Source of the DNA: Rhynchopus sp. YZ270_cl-10
Taxonomy: Eukaryota > Euglenozoa > Diplonemea > Diplonemida > Diplonemidae
NCBI GenBank assembly: GCA_964035575.1
Contig: OZ037906.1
Span: forward strand, 496,001-560,000
DNA: 64,000 nucleotides
Direction: 5' to 3'
Shown one piece after another: positions 1-11,591 of the stretch; positions within the stretch are counted from its first letter, which is position 1, and each line of letters opens with the position of its first letter. The notes beneath the pieces are model-generated. The model was not told where the DNA came from. It did no database searches and saw nothing but the letters and a program-made list of their open reading frames with translations. Both the position numbers and the translations under genes were made by a program.

Positions 1-1067
1 CCACAAAAAAACCCTCCCACCTTGCATGCACTGCTCCCCTCCCCCTTCTCTCAGGATAAGGTGGCCACCCAGCATGGCGTAGATCAAGCGCCCCCTCAAT
101 ACAATGCATCGTTCGTTCTCCTCATCCCACTCACATTTCGAATCTCATGATGGAACGTAAAAAGCCCCTCATCGCAGCTAGCTACAGCACAACACAGCTC
201 TCTTTATCTCCCCCTCCATCCCCCCAGCAATGAGCCCCTGGTTCACCACCGTTCTAACATTTGAAAAAAAACCCCACCAAATAAAGCTAAAATCTGTCCA
301 GTGTCATCGCAGTCCATTCATCTCTGTGTCGAACCCCATTCTTCGTTTGCATTTGTGTTGTATCGACACTCACCTAAAGACCCTCTTAGTGAACCTCAGG
401 CCTGTACTCAATGTTGGCCGAAGCCTTTGTACACGAGGAAGGTAGAGACGTCAGTCCAGAAGCCCCCAAGCCCCAAGCCCCAAGCCCCAAGCCCCAAGCC
501 CCAAGCCCCAAGCCCCAAGCCCCAAGCCCCAAGCCCCAAGCCCCAAGCCCCAAGCCCCAAGCCCCAAGCCCCAAGCCCCAAGCCCCAAGCCCCAAGCCCC
601 AAGCCCCAAGCCGGCATAATCACAATCATTGTCAAGAAAAGCGGGGGGAAATCTGGCATTGCCCTTTTTATTCAATCATTCATTCTAGAACTGAAGGGGG
701 ACGGGGGGCGAGCTAAAACGCCTTGAGGCGACACGTTGTATAACACTCGGCAAGGTTATCTCTCTCTCTCTCTCTCACTCACTCCTTTGAGCCAAGCACA
801 ATCGTTGAGGGGGTCACAATTTTTCTTATTGAAAAATTAATGCCGTGCACAACATTTTTTACCGCTTTCTCTCCACACTGACACACATTCGGCTTTTTCC
901 CCCCTCAGTATCCCGACAACACCCTCAACAATGTATCAAAAAATAAAATAAAAAAGAGAAACAAAGCAAAAAAAATGTAAAACGAACCTCGCGTAGTAAA
1001 AAGAAAGATTTGACAGATTCAATCAAATTCCAATCAAAATAAGAACAAAATGAGTTGCTCCTCAACA
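1..1067. other. 3' flank without a recognised gene
   Basis: Pyrimidine-rich on the plus strand, so purine-rich in the sense of the neighbouring minus-strand gene. Besides the heptamer array it holds a short CT repeat near 763-775 and A-rich stretches. No coding sequence is supported. Confidence 0.6.
464..612. repeat. Heptamer tandem repeat CCCCAAG, about 21 copies
   Basis: Perfect or near-perfect tandem array of the 7-mer CCCCAAG on the plus strand, CTTGGGG on the minus strand. The minus strand carries regularly spaced G4 runs and could fold into G-quadruplexes. It lies in the 3' flank of the dioxygenase gene. The unit resembles, but is not, a Tetrahymena-type telomere unit. The open frames crossing it (SPKPQAP or LGAWGLG repeats) are artefacts of the array. 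Confidence 0.95.
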
Positions 1068-1922
1068 CTATTCTGTATGACGCACCACCGACGACTGACA
1101 CACAATCATCAGCGCATCGTCCGAGCGTTCAAGGATATCCTCCACCGGAAGCACAATGCATTCACCCTCTTTAAGGGTCGCCTTGCCTTGGGGTGATGAC
1201 AGGACAGAGGTGCCCTGTCTTTGCCAGACCCAGGTTTCTACTCCTTTCTTACCGTTAAAGGCGCCTGCGTTTCCGTACATGAACACCTTGAATTCATCTT
1301 CGAAGATTGCGACCGGGCCTGCTTTGAGATCTTCGTTCTTGCTGGCAACCCATTCCGCGAGGTTGAAAGGTTCGGGGCAGGTGGATGTGGTGTTGATCGC
1401 GAATTTTGGCTCACCAATTGGTTCGGGCACTCTGGTTTCATGCGCCTCTGATGCGAAATACCCTTTTATCACCGGGGCCAGCTGGGTGCCGAGATCTGTG
1501 CAGTGGAACCACCGTTCGTAGAGGATTGTTTCGTTGCTCTCATCGACGTACCAGCGGACGCCGTCTGTCTCGGAGGGGATGCGTTCGCGTTCCACAACTA
1601 ACCCCATGCTGTCAGCTTCAGGGCGGTTTGGAGAATGCGGAACCCCTCCGGGCAGCATAAACAACTGCCCCTCGCTGATCCGAATATCCTTCGGCTTCCC
1701 CTTCTCCATGACCTTCAGCAGCATGCTTCCTTTGATCATATAAAACATCTCCTCCCCTTCGTTCAGATGGTAGTCCTTACGCACATTAGGTCCACCAACA
1801 AACATCACCTTATGCTGGGTACCATCTCCGTACATCAGCTTATTGCACACCGGAGGGACAAACGATGCGGCATTAGAGGCAAGCCATTTGTCAACATGGA
1901 TACCTTCGGTTGAGTACACCAT
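1068..1922 (-). CDS. HAAO: 3-hydroxyanthranilate 3,4-dioxygenase
   Basis: Single-exon 284-residue protein, the usual length for the two-cupin eukaryotic enzyme. It opens the ring of 3-hydroxyanthranilate, giving the semialdehyde that cyclises to quinolinate (kynurenine branch, de novo NAD synthesis; cytosolic). The full active site is visible: Fe ligands His52, Glu58 and His96, and substrate-contacting Arg48, Arg100 and Glu111, with the spacing of bacterial HAAO shifted by one residue. The cupin motif DYHLNEGEEMFYMIKG and the second motif LPGGVPHSPNRP are intact. Residues about 175-284 form the degenerate second cupin of eukaryotic forms; the two C-terminal CxxC rubredoxin-like pairs of bacterial enzymes are absent. 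A pyrimidine tract ending in CCTAG lies about 30 nt before the ATG and could be a trans-splice acceptor. Confidence 0.95.
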   Translation of the reverse strand: MVYSTEGIHVDKWLASNAASFVPPVCNKLMYGDGTQHKVMFVGGPNVRKDYHLNEGEEMFYMIKGSMLLKVMEKGKPKDIRISEGQLFMLPGGVPHSPNRPEADSMGLVVERERIPSETDGVRWYVDESNETILYERWFHCTDLGTQLAPVIKGYFASEAHETRVPEPIGEPKFAINTTSTCPEPFNLAEWVASKNEDLKAGPVAIFEDEFKVFMYGNAGAFNGKKGVETWVWQRQGTSVLSSPQGKATLKEGECIVLPVEDILERSDDALMIVCQSSVVRHTE

Positions 1923-3320
1923 CTTTTTTTTAAAGGGGCTTTTTTTTTGGCTAGGTGGTGGTGGTGGTGGTGGTGGAAAAAGAGGGGGAGGAGAGGAGGG
2001 TAGATTTGAATACGTCAGGGTAAGATATCCCGAAGTTCACGTCCATTTAAAGTTTTGAGAAGGTGAGGAAAAGCGACCCAAATTCCTCTCATTCGCTTTA
2101 CCGTGGAACTCCGTTTTTTTTTGGTGGAAGCTAGCCTGAGGGAAACTTCGGAGTGGAGACAGCTACTAGATGGTTCGGTGGGTCGTCCCTATACCCAGCT
2201 TGGATGAACGATTTGCACGTCAACAGTCCTCCACCAGAGTTTCCCCCCGGCTTCGACCTATCCAGGCATAGTTCACCATCTTTCGGGTTCCCAACAATGT
2301 GTACTTTACCTCAAATCCCTTTTCCAGTAAATCAGGATCGGGCTGTGCTGCGTCCTCAAGGTGAAAGGATAGGTTGAAGCAAGAATCCATCTTTCGGGTT
2401 CCAACAAATGTGCATTCGTGAGTTATGAGGGGCACTGATCGCTGTCACCGCAGACAAAGACCTTCACCTACAAACATGCGCGAGAGGGAGGTGCCACGGC
2501 GACAATGGTGATCCGACGAAGACAGTACGCACTTTCCCTTTGGATATGGGAACATCATATTATGCGCAAGGTAGGACGTATCCCCACCCACCGGGCATGG
2601 TCACAGAGAAAGGGCACAAGTGCAAAGACTGGAACTTGAAGGGGACCCAGAAGAAGCTCACCCTGAGCGCTCTACGGATGATGAGCAAGTTCAACTTCGA
2701 CGACGCACGCGAGAAGGTTCCCCCATCGACAAAATATGTAGCACAACAAAAACGAATTGTATAGAGAGAGAAGAGAGAGAAGAGAAAGGGAGAAAGGGAG
2801 TAAGGGGGGGAAATATCCATTTTTTTTTTTTTTTCAAATACAGTAACTGCAATACAGGAAAAAGTTGGTGGATGGGGGTATTTTTTTTTTTGCTTGGGGG
2901 AGGGGGTGGTAACAGATGGTGTGGGGGGGGGGGGGGGTGTTTTTTTTCGACACGATAACGTAGAAATCTTGTTTATAGAAGGTATAAAAAAGTAACAAAA
3001 AAAGGAAAAACGGATTTACAAAATTTCGGAGGATTTTTTTTTTTTTTTTTTTTGTTGGGGGTTCTTTTTTCCTCCCTTTTTCTCAATTTTTGGGTGACCA
3101 CGTTAGCTTCATCACCGCTCCTCCCCCCCCCACCAACGTTCGAATTTTTTCTTCTTCATTTGTGTTTTTTCCCCCCCTTCAAATTTGTCTTTATCCCCCC
3201 TCAAAAACCGATATGCCCATACTGTTTTCTTTTATGGATATCTGGTGTTGTTGTTTTTTTTTGTGTGCTTGCGAAACTATGTCGTAGATAATCAAATTTC
3301 ATTTTTGGAACAGTGTAGAT
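1923..3320. other. Intergenic, low-complexity and decayed repeats
   Basis: A GGT repeat at about 1956-1974, long T and G runs at 2820-3060, and two related segments at about 2277-2310 and 2389-2420 sharing ATCTTTCGGGTT. A plus-strand frame at 2540-2764 has coding-like composition over its second half, but no start context, homology or splice sites I trust. Confidence 0.5.
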
Positions 3321-3381
3321 CCACCTGATTTTTACCCCGCGTATAGGGGGTAATAACGTATACGGGGTAATAATCAGGTGG
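3321..3381. mobile_element. Short hairpin MITE, related to the copy at 35244-35370
   Basis: Ends CCACCTGATTTTTACCCCGC and its imperfect inverse enclose almost no spacer. The longer relative at 35244 has the same termini. Flanks TAGAT and TAGTT may be a decayed 5-bp target duplication. Immediately to the right is a fragment of another repeat family (3382-3412, ending CAATCTCCACTGTC). Confidence 0.6.
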
Positions 3382-3880
3382 TAGTTGCCACCTGTGCAAT
3401 CTCCACTGTCTTTTAATAGAAGTGGACGTCAAGGTCCTCGGAAGGAAGACACCGGAGGAGGATTTTTTTTTAATGGCACCCCCTTCACTGGGCTGGGACA
3501 ATCAAAGAATTGACTTGAAAATGCACAGCCCTCTCGTGACAGTGTACACAAAAGAAAGGGAGAGGTAAAGGCTCGCACGAAGTGAATCGTGCTCTCGTTT
3601 TTTTTTTTGTTATCAAGCATTTTTTTTATATCATTGCATCAACAAAATCACTTCACACCCATAGTGCTGTTCCAATCCATTTCCCTTTCTTTGACACCCT
3701 CCTATTTTGTAGTAAACTGAGGAGTCCTTACTATTTTTTTTTTTCTTCTCTCAAGAGTTTCCTTTCCCTCCGTACACTCCAACCCATTCTTTTTCCCTTT
3801 GAACAAATACAAAAAATGGATACAATTGTAGTGACAGCCGATGGGGTTCACTATTTTTTTTTTTTGCTTTCTTTTTTTTT

Positions 3881-6800
3881 CTACTTCTTCTTCTTTGTTG
3901 GGGGAGCGCGGGTGTTCAGCTCGTCAAAGATGGTGGTGAAGGCAGCATCGAAGGCGACGGGTGCTGGCGAGAAAGGAGTGGTGGCCGTCTTCTCGCCTTC
4001 TTTCGGGGGGTTCTGTGTGAGCGCGGCAGCAAGTTCTTTGGATGCGAGCGCAGCGTTCTCTTCAACAACGTCGGTAAGCTTTTTGACTGAAGTCCGGCTG
4101 GCCTTGTGGTAGAAGTACACCTGAAAATTTTGTGAATTTTTTGTGTGTTTTGGTGACTTTCGGTTGCCCCTCACTGCCTCCATGAAATCCCCAAAAAAAA
4201 TCACAAAAACCTGCACTAGCGATTCACATAAATTCACATTCATTCACAAAAATTCACAACACCTGCACAAAACCTTCACAAAACATTCACAAAAACCCAC
4301 ACACCCGTGTATCACATGTGTTTTTGCCTCGTTGTGATTTTTTTGTGAATGGCTGGTGAATTGTCCTGAAAAAAAGACCCCAGATAACCCCACTTTCGGT
4401 AGATCGGTTTCAAAACATTAACCCCGTTTCTAAGAATCATACAAACAACGCAAAAAAATTTTTTTGTTGAGTTGTCCATCGACATCTCTTTTGAGGGGAT
4501 TATCCCCCCCTCTTCACGTGCACATTTGAGGGAAATACCTTATCATCTTTGTTCGCCTTTGAGTAAACCTTTTTCTCAATAAGCGATGCAGCAATCGCGT
4601 CTACATCAATGGTGCCGGTTTCGAGGATGTTGTCTAGGACCATGTCGTAGCCGCTTCCGTCGCGGTAGTAGCGAACACGCGATGTGGATGGGTCGTAGCA
4701 CTCCTCCCAGCCGTCGAACTTGCGGAGGGAGACGAGCGCCTTGATTGCGTCCACCTTCTCCTGGGCCTCCTTTGCTGCTGCCTCCTCCTTCGCCTTCTGC
4801 TCAGCCTCAGCAGCCTTCGCAGCCGCAGCCTCCTTCTCCTTGGCTTCTCTCTCAGCCTTCTCCTTCGCCTCCTGGTCAGCCTTATCCTTGGCCTCCTTCT
4901 CCTTGGCGTCTCTCTCTGCCTTATCCTTAGCCTCCTGGTCAGCCTTCTCCTTCTCGGCTTTCTCTGTTGCCTCCTTCTCGGCTTGTTCGGCAGCTTCTTT
5001 TGCTTCTTTGGCGCTTTCTTCTTCAGCTTTGATAGCAGCAGCAGCAGAAGCTGACGCAGCAGAAGCAGCGGCAGAGGCAAGCTCCTCTTCAGCTGCCTTC
5101 TTTTGTTCTTCTTCTGCAGCAGCGGCAGCGGCGGCGGTGGCAGCAGCAGCAGCATCGCTTGCAGCCTTCGCAGCTGCAGCCTCCCTTTCCTTTTCCTTTT
5201 CCTGCTCAGCCCTCTGCTTCTCCAGTTCCGCTTCTTGTTGCTGCTTCTCAGCCTCGCGAGCTGCCCTCTCCTTCTCTGCTGCCGCTTCGTCTTCCGCCTT
5301 TTGTGCAGCTTCCTTGAGTGCCTTCTCCTCATTCTCCTTCTGTGGTTGTGCAGGTTGTGTAGGCTCTGCTGTGCGAGTCTCGGTAGTGGTGGTAGGCAGC
5401 TCCACAACCTCGGTCGGGGTAGGTACAGTCTCGGGCACTGTGACCGGCGACACCTCGCCATGCACAGCGGCACGGATGGACGCTATCGTTGTTGGTGTGC
5501 CTGCCGCAAGAATTGGTGTAGAGGCGGCAGAGGCGGGGGCAGAGACAGGGGCAGAGACAGGGGCTCTGTTCAGTACAGGCGAAGGGGAAGGGGGGACAGC
5601 AGCCTGCTTAGGAAGCGATGCGTGCGAAGAGGTGCGGGAGAACGCTGCCTTCGGTGACGTCAGTTCCGATCCCTATAGAGATTGAAATAAAAAATTAAAA
5701 TGGATGAAGTGATTTGCCTAGAGAACCCTCAGGATATGATAAACAAGAGAGGGATTTCTTAGTCGCATCGCAAGCTATAATGATTTTTTCACTGATGGTG
5801 CTGGTGATGTATGGGGGAAAAGACACACAGCTGCCGTCAAAAATGACAAAAAATGTGGAATATTTTTAAAAAGGCAAACCAACAATACCTTCAACATCGG
5901 CGCTGCCGCTGACCCAGGACTGCACGGACTTCTCATTGATGGTCTACACGGTGGCGAACTTCTCTGCGGCTCCTTCGACACTGAGCGTTGTGTTGTACGA
6001 CGTGTCTCCACACCCTCCCCTCCTCCTCCTCCACCTCCACCTCCCCCCGCTTCCGGCGTCGTCTGCCGCACCACATGCACCGGCGTGTGCACCGCCTGAA
6101 CCTGATTCCCCAATGGCACCAAATGGTCTCTCGTCACTGCCGACGGAGGCGGCAAGCTTCCAATCGGCGGGCTGTTCTCCCTCACGAATGGCGGAGGTGG
6201 GCTCATATCGGGTCTCACCCGCCCCAACGACCCTTCCCTCCCAATCGGTGCAGGCGGGCTCAACCCCGGGGTGGACACACTCCCTACCTGCACATCCCTC
6301 CCCCTTGAATAGGCTGGGGACTCCAACCCTAACGCTCTGTGCACCCTATGGGGGTCCTCCACTGGAGACAGAGGCATTGGCAGGGCACGCATGGGGGGCT
6401 CCTGACGCAGGGCTGTGATGGGGCTTGGGAGGTGCGCCACAGCAGCAGGGGAGACTGCAGGGGGTGGTGTGGCTACTGCAGCGGCAGCAGCCAAAGCATA
6501 AGAGGAGAGAAGAGGGGAGACAGGGCGGACTGCAGGAGGGAGCACCCCAATGGGGGTCGGGGTAGGGGAAGAGGAGCGCAGCCGCTCTGCACGGAGTTGG
6601 TGTGCAAGGGCCTCGGCACGCATATTCGAATCTGCCAACTTCTGCTCCAATGCAATGACCATCTGTCTATCATCCGGTGTTTGTCTTGCAGGGGATTGCC
6701 GCATCGGGGATTTGCTGCGAACCCTCTGTGAAAAAGCTCTAGGAGGGCTTGCTCCGATAACCTTGGGGCATATTTCCGCTTCGGTCCGCAATCGCCGCAC

Positions 6801-7331
6801 ACCGTCGACGTCGACAAGCCACCAGCTCCCCTCCAGCACATAGCTGTCCCCTTCGTACTTAGATTCAATCACTGCGCTCTTGCTAGTCACAGTGTCAACC
6901 ACCTCGGCACCAGGGCGGATCTCCCCCATACTCTGTCCAGCTCGCTTTAGCCGTGCAGACCCACGCGATTGGTTGTAGTTGTTCAGGTACGACCCTGCCA
7001 AGATCCCGGAGAGCTGCCGTTCTACCTTCACAGAGGACACAAAGCCCGCCCCCCAGTGCAGGTTGAACGTCGCCCAGTTGTTGTCGTAGCTCCCCTTCAC
7101 GGCAAAGTGCGACCCGCTCACCTCAGCAGTCCCGGTCAGGTCTTGTGTCGTTGTGTTGTGTGTGATGCTGATTGGGTATGTTGTCAGCTCCTCCCGTTCA
7201 GTTTCACGCGACTCCATTACCCATGTCCCTGTCAAATCCACCGGTGCGCGTGGCGGGCTGACACTCGCGCGGCGGTAAGGGGAGGTAGCATCGTACGAAG
7301 GCATCCCGACCACCTCCGGTGGACGCTCCAT
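3881..7331 (-). CDS. Lipocalin-like/coiled-coil protein, three exons, 938 residues
   Basis: Exons 7331-5889, 5672-4539 and 4120-3881, all phase 0. Donors are AAG|GTATTG and AAG|GTATTT, acceptors CTATAG and TTTTCAG; the joined frame is open to a TAG. Residues about 32-131 (opening DLTGTWV) look like a beta-barrel, lipocalin-type domain. A short coiled coil lies near 220-250, then a Pro/Ser-rich stretch with poly-Gly. Exon 2 encodes about 200 residues of Ala/Glu/Lys coiled coil, then a WW-like patch (GWEECYDPSTSRVRYYRDG). Exon 3 adds a short helical tail ending in KKKK. I do not recognise the family; a cytoskeletal or flagellar structural role is possible. A pyrimidine tract ending in GCAG lies 11 nt before the ATG. 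Intron 2 (418 nt) is full of CACAAAAA-type short repeats. Confidence 0.75.
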
Positions 7332-7362
7332 CGAATGCTTCCCTGCGGGTGTGGTGTGTTGT

Positions 7363-7411
7363 GGAGGATGTGGAGGATGTGGAGGATGTGGAGGATGTGG
7401 AGGATGTGGAG
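7363..7411. repeat. 9-mer tandem repeat GGATGTGGA
   Basis: Five to six copies just upstream of the 938-residue protein. On the sense strand it is the pyrimidine-rich CATCCTCCA array leading into the candidate trans-splice acceptor, so the minisatellite may itself be the polypyrimidine tract. Confidence 0.9.
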
Positions 7412-7816
7412 AAGGGTTTTAGATGCACTAAACACAACTTAATACGATGCAACCGTAGCGTCGTAACCGACATTAAAACAAACCAGGCCTCAAATGACAT
7501 TGCAAGACACCTTTGAAGTGTATAGGAATTTGAGTAAAGCAACGCCAAGAGGAATATGCCAATCGGAGTTACAGAAGAATACAGAAAAGAACGGCGGGAG
7601 ACATCAGAAGCATGGTGGCGAACCCCCCATCGCTATGTTCGAAGATATGCCCCTCAAGGACCCCTAAGGGAGGACCTTTCATGGAACGTTCATGTTGTGA
7701 CTTAAGGGAACAAACCTATAGTCCATGGATTCACCCTGAGGGTCCTCAAAAAACCGAAAGGAAGGAAGAAAGCTAGACAAGAGCTATGGAAATGTCTTGC
7801 GCAAAAAAAAGGAGCA

Positions 7817-7888
7817 CCGTATTCGTACAAATTGATCGTACTAATGTTCGACCTTTTTTTACGGTCGAACATTTTTTAACGAATACGG
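7817..7888. repeat. Hairpin-forming inverted repeat
   Basis: Nested inverted arms: outer CCGTATTCGT with ACGAATACGG, inner AATGTTCGACC with GGTCGAACATT, around a T-rich loop. The size suggests a solo MITE or a cruciform. No target duplication is evident. Confidence 0.75.
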
Positions 7889-7945
7889 TTGAAAGGTGCT
7901 AAAACGCGGCTCGGTCGTGATGCAAAGGGGGTGTATGCAAAGGGG
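7889..7945 (+). repeat. Dispersed repeat family G copy (GTGCTAAAACGC...)
   Basis: Shares GTGCTAAAACGC, TCGNGNTCATGCAAA and spacing with copies at about 42101-42160 and 60345-60415. In the copy at 60345 the body is preceded by the common head GAGAAGTTGAAA. Confidence 0.6.
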
Positions 7946-8156
7946 TAGAAAATAATAATAAAAATGGGAGTCTTTGTTTGAAGATGAGAGTAGGAAAGAG
8001 AGGAATGCTTTTAAATTCTCGTTGTTCGTATGAAAGTCCTTCTGTGGAAGATATTACAGATGTCACGCCGTGTACTACTGGAATGGCAAAAGAAAAGAAA
8101 AGAAACTTTGTAAGATGAACGTACCTCTCGTCCACACACCTTACAAAAAAAGGGGG

Positions 8157-8205
8157 TTTGGTAAGATGAACCTAAGCCTGTGCCCAGTCATCGTAGACTT
8201 AAAAC
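8157..8205 (+). repeat. Dispersed repeat family C copy (AAGATGAACCTAAGCC...)
   Basis: Follows AAAAAAAGGGGG. Other copies read GATGAACCTAAGCCT, a short loop, then a stretch ending AGTCACC that can pair back with CTAAGC. In this copy the pairing arm is weaker (CCAGTCATC). Confidence 0.55.
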
Positions 8206-8612
8206 AAAACCCTCCTCCAATAATGTGCCACCTAGGGGAAAAAAATGGGCCGTACGAATGTCTCAATTTGGTCAAAAAAAAGGGGGATAAATGCAAATTG
8301 AGCTATTTCTATAAGTACAGAATGGGGTGGCCTTCTGTCTTCGTTTCATGGCAAGGCAAGTCCCATCTTGCTCGGTGGGACTATGTACCGTTTGTCAGAA
8401 GATGGTCTTTCCACAGTTGTTGAAAATGAAGGAAGAGGGGGGGGGGAAAAGATTGAAAAAAGATGAATGAGCCTTTCAGGGCCCAAAGCAGTTTTTCAAA
8501 AATTTGGAAGAGGAACAAAAAAAAAAAAAAACTCTTGTAGAAGACAGATCACGTACTTTACATTTCAGAAACAGAACTTTGAGAACGGGAGGCTTTTTTG
8601 AGGGCTATTTTT

Positions 8613-9383
8613 TGAGGTGATCCAGTCTCACGCTTTTTCACACATTTTCACTTGGTTTCACACATTTTCACACATTTTCACATGGTTTCACACATTTTCA
8701 CTTGGTTTCACACATTTTCACCTTGGTTTCACACGTTTTCACTTATTTTCACATGTTTTCACGGTGTGAAAAAGTGTGTACGAAAGTGAAAAAAAAACTG
8801 CTTCACGCACTCTGAGTGGATTCCTCCAGAAAAAAAACTTGGTGTTTTCACATGGTTTCACACATTTTCACTTGGTTTCACATGTTTTCACATGGTTTCA
8901 CATGGTTTCACTTGGTTTCACATGGTTTCACATATTTTCACATGGTTTCACATATTTTCACTTGGATTCACATGTTTTCACTTGGTTTCACACATTTTCA
9001 CTTGATTTCACACATTTTCACCTTGGTTTCACACGTTTTCACTTATTTTCACATGTTTTCACGGTGTGAAAAAGTGTGTACGAAAGTGAAAAAAAAACTG
9101 CTTCACGCACTCTGAGTGGATTCCTCCAGAAAAAAAACTTGGTGTTTTCACATGGTTTCACACATTTTCACTTGGTTTCACATGTTTTCACATGGTTTCA
9201 CATGGTTTCACTTGGTTTCACATGGTTTCACATATTTTCACTTGGATTCACATGTTTTCACTTGGTTTCACACATTTTCACTTGATTTCACACATTTTCA
9301 CCTTGGTTTCACACGTTTTCACTTATTTTCACATGTTTTCACGGTGTGAAAAAGTGTGGAAAAGTGTGCGCTGGATCACCTCA
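8613..9383. mobile_element. TIR-bounded satellite element built of TTTCACA-type repeats
   Basis: The inverted termini TGAGGTGATCCAG (8613-8625) and CTGGATCACCTCA (9371-9383) are perfect for 13 bp. Between them are short repeats of the type TTTCACATGGTTTCACACAT, organised in a larger tandem duplication: the block from 8761 recurs at 9061 (300 bp), and its end recurs at about 9341, so the second unit is about 20 bp shorter. The flanks are T runs, so a target duplication cannot be read. Confidence 0.85.
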
Positions 9384-9783
9384 TTTTTGAAGCAAAAAAA
9401 AAACCAAATATAACAGGAAGAGAGAATAAAAAAAATGCGCAAAAAGATATGAATAGGCCTCGTTGGGCGTAGCATGCAAATCTTTTTGCAGGCATTGATC
9501 CTAATGTAGCGAAGAAAATAAATTCCTCGAAAAAACTACCTTCTTTTTTTTTTTCGGAATTATTCGAACACATTCCTCTGACACAAAACTCTTCTAGCAT
9601 TTTCTCCGAGTTGTACTGTCCTTTGGGCCACTGAAACAGCGTGGGACAAGAAAAAAAAAACGCGGGGACGAGAAAAAAAAAGTTTCCTGAAAATCCCATT
9701 TCTATGTAGGATCATGCCTGATTTTTTTTCAAAAAAAGGGAAGCTTTGTACAGACAAGCGACAGAGGGGTGGTGATAGCTGTA

Positions 9784-9872
9784 TTGTGATAATTTCCCCT
9801 CACAATACATAACACACAACACAATACCTATATCGTGTTGTGTATTATGCATTGTGATGGGCAATTATCACA
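9784..9872. repeat. Long imperfect inverted repeat
   Basis: Two arms of about 38 bp (left begins TTGTGATAATT; right ends AATTATCACA) enclose a 12-nt spacer. The arms contain ACACAACAC and GTGTTGTGT. Probably a hairpin MITE. Confidence 0.8.
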
Positions 9873-10498
9873 AGCCAACATTACCGAGGGGGGTATAGCC
9901 AATAACATGGACAAACACCTATACACACCCATGGACAAGGATCGTCAATTTGGAAAGAGGGTGGTAACAGACTTGCGAATGAATAAATAAAAAAAAAGGA
10001 GATGAAAAATGTGCCTTTTGTGCACACAAAAAGGCAACGTAAATGAAATGTGTCGCGCTATGCACACACTTTTTATACAATGCGGGCTAAAAAAAAGTTG
10101 TGCCTTTTTTTTGTTCTAATAATGAAAATGACAATTAGATCAGATTCCATAATTCATTTGACATTAGACACACAAAAAAGCACCACCTATTTGACCTACA
10201 CGGTAATTAGAGGAGAGACCCGATGGGGGGGATTTTTTTTACACCACCTATTTTGCCTAGCTTCTGGGTAAGCTAGCAGAAAGGCACTAGAAAAGAGGGA
10301 CACTAGGGACAAGACCAAAAAAAAAAAAATGTGGTAAATAACACTTTGTTCGTCGTTTGCCTCTACCCTTCTACAATTTGAATTGGTACAATAGGAAAAT
10401 AGAAATGACTTGGCACAACAGCTAGTATCATGTGCGTAAAACCCTCCCGACACTCTCCCCTCCCATCTCCCCCTGAAATACCCCACCATTTAATTTGA

Positions 10499-10562
10499 TG
10501 AAAAAGAGAAGTTGAAAAAGTGCAAACGCCTCACCGTTCAATCAGCGGACGCAGGCACTGAA
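10499..10562 (+). repeat. Dispersed repeat family D copy
   Basis: Head AAAAAGAGAAGTTGAAA, then a body with GCAAACGCCTCACC and GGACGCAGGCACTG. Close relatives at 19326-19385, 41560-41612 and 43827-43885. Confidence 0.7.
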
Positions 10563-11182
10563 AAAATGGAAGGAAAAAAAACTAAAGAAAATGAATGTGC
10601 CCTTCTTACACACATTGCCGCTAACGTTTTGAAAAATTCAAGAAAAAAAAGGGGAAAAAAAAAATGCTCCAGGATGCCTTACAGGTGTCCCGTTTATACC
10701 GACAAACCACTTTCCCTAAGTAATATCATTTCTACACACGCCTCCTTCTTTTGCCGTGTCTACTGACTATGGGGGGTGGCTAAGGGTAGAGCGATTTGTT
10801 GGAAAATCGAAAAATAGATATTTTTGCGTTGACTGTAGGGTGCACTGCGTAGCTTTTTTTTGTTGATAAATTGACAACGTGAGTCACCTTGCTTTTTTTT
10901 TTCGTGTGATCTCCGCGCACTTTGTATCTTATCTTGCGGCGTTGTGCTGTTGCGAGAGGGCAGGGAATGGTGTTCTTGGTTTTGTATTTTTCTTTTTCTT
11001 TGAAATATTGGTAGTTGTGTGTTGGCGCCACACCCGAAAGGATGTGTTGTAGTACTTTTTCGTTCTTTCTCATTCTGAAAAGGGGAAGAAAAATGGAACA
11101 GTGAGAGTTGCCAACAATATTTCTTTTTGAAATATTGGGCATGGTGTGAGTGCCGAGACTCTTCACTGTGAAGTTGCCCCCT

Positions 11183-11258
11183 CTTTTTTGATAAATTGTT
11201 GGAGTGGTGTAGTTGCCTCGGTTGTGTTGCCACAGTTGCGCAATCTCCACTGTCGTTT
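11183..11258 (+). repeat. Dispersed repeat family E copy
   Basis: Opens TTTTTTGATAAATTGTTGG, contains GTGTAGTTGCCTCGG and ends CAATCTCCACTGTC. Near-identical copies at 35547-35624 and 43577-43652. GGAG near the left end can pair with CTCC near the right end. Confidence 0.75.
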
Positions 11259-11591
11259 TTTTTGTCGTTTTTTTGGACAAATTCACCGTTTAAATTAACA
11301 CAAAAAGAGCAAATTTTCTGGACAAAAACGGTGTTGGCTGAGCTACTAAGCTACTTCAGTACGGCATATATGCCTCACGAATGAGGCTCGTGTTTGCTTG
11401 TTTGTCGTCACAAAATAAATTATCAACGAAGATAAAATAAAAACAGAACAAGAGACTGATTGCGTATACTTTCCGTTCGAGAAAAGAGAGAGAAAAATCT
11501 AGATTTTTGGGTGTTTCCAACACTGGATGATGATACCAACACCATCAGGGGGTTGGGTGGGGCAGAATTTCGTGGTCGGTGAAGTAGACGA

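Noticed and set aside
301-726. Long frames SPKPQAP and LGAWGLG on both strands
   Set aside because: They are produced by the CCCCAAG heptamer array, whose length is not a multiple of three per unit, so several frames stay open.
2540-2764. Plus-strand frame of 74 residues with coding-like second half
   Set aside because: No domain, no acceptor or donor I trust, opposite to all genes; may be a decayed exon but cannot be supported.
4634-5685. Long frames on both strands overlapping the Ala/Glu/Lys coiled coil
   Set aside because: Arg-rich and Ser/Ala-rich translations are shadows of the GC-rich coiled-coil exon of the 938-residue protein.
8776-9413. Frames HFHLVSHVFTWFH and similar
   Set aside because: Translations of the TTTCACA satellite, present in several frames; not a protein.
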